From Candidatus Methylospira mobilis (GTDB lineage Bacteria; Pseudomonadota; Gammaproteobacteria; Methylococcales; Methylococcaceae): DNA of 64,000 nt. Positions 59,685-64,000 of the stretch are shown piece after piece. The notes below the pieces were generated by a model that saw only the letters and a list, made by a program, of their open reading frames with translations, had not been told where the DNA came from and did not search any database. The stretch's first letter is position 1. Each line of letters begins with the position of its first letter. Location of the stretch: NCBI RefSeq assembly GCF_009498235.1, contig NZ_CP044205.1, positions 4,465,389 to 4,529,388 of the forward strand, in the 5' to 3' direction. The position numbers were made by a program, and so were the translations under genes.

Positions 59685-60425
59685 CTATCTTCTTCTTTTC
59701 TGAGTCAGCTCCTGCAACAGCTTTTTGATATCGTTTTCCAGTGCGGAAGACATTTTTTCAAAGCGCAACCCCAGCTTAAAGCTGCGGAGCTTGCCGTTGC
59801 GGCCTACTTCCTCGGTACGGCACAGCTTGGCGACAAAAGGTTCCTTGGACACCAGGGGTTTGGAAAATTGACATCCCTGGAAAACATGGCCGACTTGAAC
59901 CGCGCTCATTACGAGCTGGTTTTCATCCAGCAGCGCAAAACCGGTCTGCGATATATCCAATACCGGAAACTTGTCCAGGTTCAAGCCGGGCAACAACATG
60001 GTGCAGGTTATGGGCTTCACAAGCGGAATAGGCATGCGATATGAGCGGCGACGCTCGCGCCAATAAAGTGATGTTGGAATCGGAGCGGCGAAAACAGGGT
60101 GGCCGGCGAGCGTTGCGGGAGTCACGCTCGAGGTATTGAAGCGCACCGCCACTCCGTTCACGGTAGCGCTGAATTGAAGCTGGCCCCCGGTTTTTATCGC
60201 TTCATTCAGCGCGGCATCGGCGCTGACATCAATGGCGAAAAGATTTTTGTCGGGCAAAATCTTGGTGATTATGGTGGTGATAACGCAGTTATCGGCGGCG
60301 GAAACGGGTTTTACATTGAGAAAAACCGACTGCGTTTGCATCAGCGCGAGCCTTTCGACTATATTTTCCTTGCGCGTTATAGTAAATGCTGCAGAGTCAG
60401 CATCCTGTGTAATGTTGTCTGTCAT
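59685..60425 (-). CDS. YcgR-like PilZ protein, paralogue 2
   Basis: 246 residues from ATG 60425, chosen by alignment with the two paralogues (MTDNITQ); an ATG seven codons upstream (60446) is possible. YcgR domain from FTITRKENIVERLALMQTQS, PilZ motifs RRSYR and DISQTG intact, C-terminus ENDIKKLLQELTQKRRR. Upstream GACAGG is conserved. Sequence is close to paralogue 3. Confidence 0.86.
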   Translation of the reverse strand: MTDNITQDADSAAFTITRKENIVERLALMQTQSVFLNVKPVSAADNCVITTIITKILPDKNLFAIDVSADAALNEAIKTGGQLQFSATVNGVAVRFNTSSVTPATLAGHPVFAAPIPTSLYWRERRRSYRMPIPLVKPITCTMLLPGLNLDKFPVLDISQTGFALLDENQLVMSAVQVGHVFQGCQFSKPLVSKEPFVAKLCRTEEVGRNGKLRSFKLGLRFEKMSSALENDIKKLLQELTQKRRR

Positions 60426-60630
60426 AGCGTGTGCCCTGTCCGGCATGTTTTTTAGTAAAGTGGCTCATACAATGGTTTGAGCGTTTCGCATAAAGTTAAA
60501 GCCCAAGTCTCCGATATAACCGGCCATCAGTTAATTATTAATAATGAAATCAACACCGATCCAGGGTAGGCTCGAATGTAAGCGTATTCCGTATCGTGCC
60601 GTAGCGTACGGTGTGCCGTTGCGATCTTTA

Positions 60631-61419
60631 TTACTTCCGGAATGTTCGCCCTGACAATCCCATGTCCCGCGCCATCAGGTTTTGTCTCTTTTTAATTTGC
60701 GCCAGCTCATGCAGCAGATTTTGTATGCCCTTTTCGAAGGCCGGAGTCATTTTTGTAAAACGGAACCCCAGCTTGAAGCTGCGGAATACCCCGTTGCTGC
60801 CCACCACTTCGCTACGGCACAATTCGGCCGTAAACGGATCCTTGAGGGAGGCAGGCCAGGAAAATTGACATCCCTGTAAAACCTGGCCGATGTCGAGCAG
60901 GTTTGAGGCGGCGCGCTGATTCTCGTTCAAAAGCGAAAAACCGGTCTGTGAAATATCCAGCACTGGAAACTTGTGAGATTTCGAATCAGTCAGCGGTACA
61001 GTGCAGGTAATCGGCGTAGCAAGAGGAATGGCCAGACGGTAGGAGCGCCGCCGCTGCCGCCAGTATAGCGATTTGGGTATGGTTACCGCGAAAACAAGGT
61101 TGCCGCCGAGCGATGCGGGAGTCAATCCGGGAGCTTTGAAACGAGCCGGCACTCCTTCCACTGTGGCTGTAAAAACGAGTTCGCCGACGTTTTTTAAACT
61201 TTTGTTCAATTCTTCGTTGGCGCTGACTTCTATGGCGAAAAGATTTTTGTCGGGTAATACCTTGGTGATGGTGGTCATGAAGCCGCTTGTGGCTGCGCGG
61301 GTGGGCTTTACGTTGATCAGAACCGCCAGACGCGCCATCTGCATAAGTCTTTCGACAATATGTGTCCTGCGAGTTATCGTATATGACGCATGATCATCCG
61401 GAGTATCATTGTCTGCCAT
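60631..61419 (-). CDS. YcgR-like PilZ protein, paralogue 3
   Basis: 262 residues starting MADNDTPDDHASYTITRRTH. YcgR domain with VLPDKNLFAIEVSANEELNK, PilZ motifs RRSYR and DISQTG intact. It is the outermost copy with a 9-bp inverted repeat 30 bases upstream (61449-61474), which the other two lack. Tandem duplication of a c-di-GMP receptor is the simplest origin. Confidence 0.86.
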   Translation of the reverse strand: MADNDTPDDHASYTITRRTHIVERLMQMARLAVLINVKPTRAATSGFMTTITKVLPDKNLFAIEVSANEELNKSLKNVGELVFTATVEGVPARFKAPGLTPASLGGNLVFAVTIPKSLYWRQRRRSYRLAIPLATPITCTVPLTDSKSHKFPVLDISQTGFSLLNENQRAASNLLDIGQVLQGCQFSWPASLKDPFTAELCRSEVVGSNGVFRSFKLGFRFTKMTPAFEKGIQNLLHELAQIKKRQNLMARDMGLSGRTFRK

Positions 61420-62095
61420 TGAATATATGGATCCTGCCCTGTCAGTGTAAAGTGAGTGGGTTCGTACTCACTTTGCAAGAAACTTAAACGATCTTATTAG
61501 TATAACTATCCGACGGACGGGCCGCCGGTTGAATGCAGTTTCGCCAGCTTTGCCCGTAGCGTAGTAATCACATCACATATCGGCGCTGCTGCCAAGCTAC
61601 TGAATAGTTAATTTATTTTAAAACTTTTATGGTACAGAGTTTTATAGGGAAATTCAAATCGGGCTTGTAGGGAGATTCTAAATTTTCCGATCCTCGGTTG
61701 CCGCATTCACCGGGGGCTCCGCAGTGGTTTTTACTGGTTCTTTTGACGCAAGCTTGAAAAGAGTAACTACCGGATCAAACGGCCATGATGGATCGAAAGA
61801 AAAAACGTCATTCCGGCATGGGTTGCCGGACTTTGCGTTTGGAAAGATTAAGGACGTACGAAGTGCGGTGAGCAGACCAGGCTTCGGGGGTAAGTTCAGC
61901 GTAACGCCCGAGAATAAAATCCGGAGCAGGTTATGGGCGTATGATGCCAACTCTTTGATTAATAGCTTAGGTTATGTCAACAGGGCTCAGGCCATACCCT
62001 GCTAGCGCACACAGCATGGAAGGGGCAGGGTACGATGTTTCATTGAAACCGAAATGCACTATTGATTCTGATTTCCCTGATTTGCGGGACTGTCC
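61420..62095. other. Long non-coding gap
   Basis: 676 bases. Apart from the inverted repeat at 61449-61474, a CGTCATTCCGGCATGGGTTG-type REP hairpin (stem CCGGC/GCCGG) lies near 61807-61830. Two overlapping open frames of about 90 codons on opposite strands (61678-61950 and 61724-62005) have no start signal or family resemblance and are not called. Confidence 0.35.
61449..61474. promoter_or_regulatory. Inverted repeat upstream of PilZ paralogue 3
   Basis: Perfect 9-base arms AAAGTGAGT (61449-61457) and ACTCACTTT (61466-61474) with an 8-base loop, 30 bases before the ATG on the minus strand. It could be a regulator site or a 5'-UTR hairpin. Confidence 0.4.
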
Positions 62096-63115
62096 TTAAT
62101 TTGGTTGCGGCAACAGCACTCGAACCGTTGCAGGCATACCCAGGCGTAAATCATCGCTTTCGTCCGTAACGAACACCCTGACTTCATACGCCAGACTGGG
62201 GCGCAACTCTTCGGTTTGAACCGACTTGGGAGTAAATTCGGCTACCGGCGATATGAAACCTATCCAGCCGTGATAGCTCCGGTCCGGAAAACTGTCCACC
62301 GACACCTGGGCCTGCGCGCCGGGATGCAGGTGTCCCAAATCGGCTTCGCCGACATAAGCGCGCACCCATTTGGGATCGATCAGCGCCAGAGAGAAAACGG
62401 GCCGTACAGGTGAAGCCATTTCCCCCGGCTCCAGCAAGCGCGAACGCACTACGGCGTTGGAAGGAGCCAGTAACTCCGCATCCTTGAGCTGTTGACGCAG
62501 GTAGGCCAGTTGCGCCTCGTATGAATGCCATTGCGCCTCCGCCTGAGCGATGTCTTCCTTGCGCGGGCCGATAACCGCCAGATCCAGCGCTTTTTTATTT
62601 TGCATGAAACGGGCATCGGCGCTGCTTAAAGTATAACGGCTGCTGTCCAGGTCCTGTTGGCTGACAGCCTTGCCCGACGATTCGCCAGACAATAAACGGA
62701 GCCGTTCGTACTGCGCCCGCGCGTAATCGGCATCGGCGCGCGCGGCATCGGTATTGGCGCGCGCCTGCGCGATCTCTTCCGGCCGGCTGCCGTTGTGCAT
62801 GCGCTCGACCACATGCTTTTGCGCCTCGGTCTGCGCTTCGACTTCGGCTACACGCGGAATCAGCCGCGAGGTATCCAGACGCGCCAGCACCTGGCCTTTC
62901 CGTATCCGGTCGCCTTCCAGCGCCAGCACTTCGCTGATGCGTTCGCTGTTGTTGAACACCAGCGAAACCTGACGCAGATCTATGTTGCCGTAAAGCAATA
63001 AACCCCGATCATCATGAGCCCGGTTGGACCATTGCCACGTCAGAAACGAGCCGCCTATTGCGGCGACACAGAGCAATAAAATCCACTTTTTTTTGAACAC
63101 TGCGTTGAGCGGCAT
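62096..63115 (-). CDS. HlyD-family membrane fusion protein, YbhG-like
   Basis: 339 residues. N-terminal membrane anchor (about 10-28), biotinyl-lipoyl half-motifs (GNIDLRQVSLVFNNSERISE and LAPSNAVVRSRLLEPGEMAS), a coiled-coil hairpin of about 110 residues between them, and a beta-barrel domain with VRAYVGEADLGHLHPGAQAQ. It resembles E. coli YbhG, the periplasmic adaptor of the YbhFSR ABC exporter. It lies 26 bases downstream of a CecR-type TetR regulator, as in E. coli; the transporter genes are not found on its 3' side within the window. Confidence 0.85.
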   Translation of the reverse strand: MPLNAVFKKKWILLLCVAAIGGSFLTWQWSNRAHDDRGLLLYGNIDLRQVSLVFNNSERISEVLALEGDRIRKGQVLARLDTSRLIPRVAEVEAQTEAQKHVVERMHNGSRPEEIAQARANTDAARADADYARAQYERLRLLSGESSGKAVSQQDLDSSRYTLSSADARFMQNKKALDLAVIGPRKEDIAQAEAQWHSYEAQLAYLRQQLKDAELLAPSNAVVRSRLLEPGEMASPVRPVFSLALIDPKWVRAYVGEADLGHLHPGAQAQVSVDSFPDRSYHGWIGFISPVAEFTPKSVQTEELRPSLAYEVRVFVTDESDDLRLGMPATVRVLLPQPN

Positions 63116-63141
63116 GTTTTTTACCTTTAGTTCAGTGGTTT

Positions 63142-63786
63142 TTATTTCTTTAGCTCACGTAATCCCGCCAGAGAAAATTCGGTAATCAGCCGTGCCGTGC
63201 GGTCAATTTCGGCCTGATCGGCAATGACCCCAGGACACACACGATCGATCAATGAGCGCGAATGACGATAAACCAGACATTGCCCCACGATGCTAAAGCT
63301 TATTCTGTGTCTGTCCATTTCCGCTATCGCTGTTCCCAGCACTGCGTCGATTATGTCATGTATCAATGCGCAACGTGGTTTCATACTGGTTTCCAAAACC
63401 TGATCCAGCGCCTTGGTCGGATCGGCGATCTCACGCGTAAACAGTTTGTAATGATGGCCGAGATAGGTATCGTCCAGCAGGCGTTTCAAAAAATTTTGAA
63501 CGAAATAGAACAACCGCTCTTCTGCCGGCAAACATATGTCGCGCGCCATATCGTCAGGATAGCGCTCGCTCGCTTGCCTGCAGGAAAATTCCAGCACCTC
63601 AACGTAAAGGGCTTCCTTGCTGCGGAAATAGTAGTTTACCGAAGCGGCATTAACATCCGCCTTCGCGCATATCTCCCGCACAGTCGCCTCGCGGAATCCT
63701 TTTTCGGCAAAAATCTCCAGGGCCGACGACAGCAGGCGTTCGCGCGTCTGATCGTGTACCGCTTGTTCTTGCAAATTACCCTCCAA
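63142..63786 (-). CDS. TetR-family regulator, CecR (YbiH)-like
   Basis: 214 residues. TetR_N helix-turn-helix (ERLLSSALEIFAEKGFREAT, VREICAKADVNAASVNYYF) and a CecR-type C-terminal domain (FKLFTREIADP-like YKLFTREIADPTKALDQVLE, SFSIVGQCLVYRHSR). E. coli CecR represses ybiH-ybhGFSR. It is the first gene of the operon with the YbhG-like adaptor, and a perfect palindrome 29 bases upstream may be its operator. Confidence 0.88.
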   Translation of the reverse strand: MEGNLQEQAVHDQTRERLLSSALEIFAEKGFREATVREICAKADVNAASVNYYFRSKEALYVEVLEFSCRQASERYPDDMARDICLPAEERLFYFVQNFLKRLLDDTYLGHHYKLFTREIADPTKALDQVLETSMKPRCALIHDIIDAVLGTAIAEMDRHRISFSIVGQCLVYRHSRSLIDRVCPGVIADQAEIDRTARLITEFSLAGLRELKK

Positions 63787-63814
63787 AAATTAAATGAATA
63801 TTTCGAGCAACTGT

Positions 63815-63832
63815 ATCAAACGCTTGTTTGAT
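63815..63832. promoter_or_regulatory. Palindromic TetR-type operator
   Basis: ATCAAACGCTTGTTTGAT: perfect 7-base arms with a 4-base centre, in the divergent region between the CecR-like gene and the lipoprotein gene at 63886. It fits autorepression and joint control of both transcription units. Confidence 0.6.
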
Positions 63833-63885
63833 TTGTAAACCGCTGTGCATTATTATTAGTCATATCGACCAAAACGACTAACACT

Positions 63886-64000
63886 ATGCGAGATATCCCT
63901 TATACATTGAAGCTGTGCGCCAGCGTGGTGCTGGTATTTCTGCTATCGGCATGCAGCCGCGGTACCGGCAATGCAAACACCGCAGCGCCGTCAATGCCGC
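63886..64000 (+). CDS. Putative lipoprotein, 5' part only
   Basis: 38 codons before the window edge, starting MRDIPYTLKLCASVVLVFLL and followed by SACS: a lipoprotein signal peptide with lipobox LLSAC. Divergent from the CecR-like repressor gene and sharing its palindrome, it may be an outer-membrane factor or adaptor of an efflux system, but the mature part is not visible. Confidence 0.6.
   Translation, partial: MRDIPYTLKLCASVVLVFLLSACSRGTGNANTAAPSMP

Noticed and set aside
61678-62005. Two overlapping 90-codon frames on opposite strands
   Set aside because: No start signals or families; a REP-like hairpin lies inside.

Overview
The window looks like a gammaproteobacterial chromosome segment around the replication-initiation genes. 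The core order mnmE, yidC, yidD, rnpA, rpmH (minus strand) facing dnaA, dnaN, recF, gyrB (plus strand) is the classic dnaA region, and hemC-hemD-hemX-hemY, oxyR, UmuDC, MnmE, DjlA, YajQ and CecR/YbhG are all of gammaproteobacterial type. An SAH riboswitch ahead of ahcY and a MoxY-like sensor kinase would fit a methylotroph, possibly Methylococcales, but no methane or methanol oxidation gene is present, so that placement is only a guess.

Layout. 0-0.56 kb: an AT-rich non-coding stretch with an IHF-like site and a cluster of DnaA boxes. 0.56-16 kb: CPA2 antiporter, purN, a MASE3 hybrid histidine kinase, hisC, the hemCDXY operon, an NCS2 permease, a small hypothetical protein, and a cupin/JmjC-like protein overlapping rmuC. 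16-21.6 kb: a LapD/MoxY-type two-component pair, glutathione reductase, a 13-copy 9-bp tandem repeat, then a peroxiredoxin divergent from oxyR with a recognisable OxyR-type operator between them. 21.6-22.3 kb: decayed remnants (a DUF3782-like gene fragment abutting an IS5-type transposase fragment). 22.4-33.3 kb: the mnmE to gyrB core. 33.4-38.6 kb: a large PAS-GGDEF-EAL protein and an umuDC pair with a palindrome just upstream. 38.8-41.1 kb: a TPR/O-GlcNAc-transferase-like protein. 41.7-47.6 kb: an S-adenosylmethionine cycle block: metK, SAH riboswitch, ahcY, metF, bioA, rsmE.

47.6-56.6 kb is an accessory junkyard: an inverted-repeat element, CpaE-like and phage-like remnants, a frameshifted ISAs1-family element with 18-bp perfect ends, a truncated IS3 OrfA, a small lipoprotein, an IS110 tail, and three IS21-family pieces. 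Two of these are inverted copies of the same IS carrying different 2-bp frameshifts. 56.6-64 kb: a glycine/tyrosine-rich lipoprotein, yajQ, djlA, three tandem YcgR/PilZ paralogues, and a ybhG-cecR pair divergent from a truncated lipoprotein gene, with a palindromic TetR-type operator between them.

I found no CRISPR array, rRNA or tRNA and no clear defence system. The least explained items are the remote oriC-like cluster, the cupin-like gene coupled to rmuC, the CACGAAA repeat family, the metK leader and the triplicated c-di-GMP receptors. All calls are made by reading the sequence; no database search was run.
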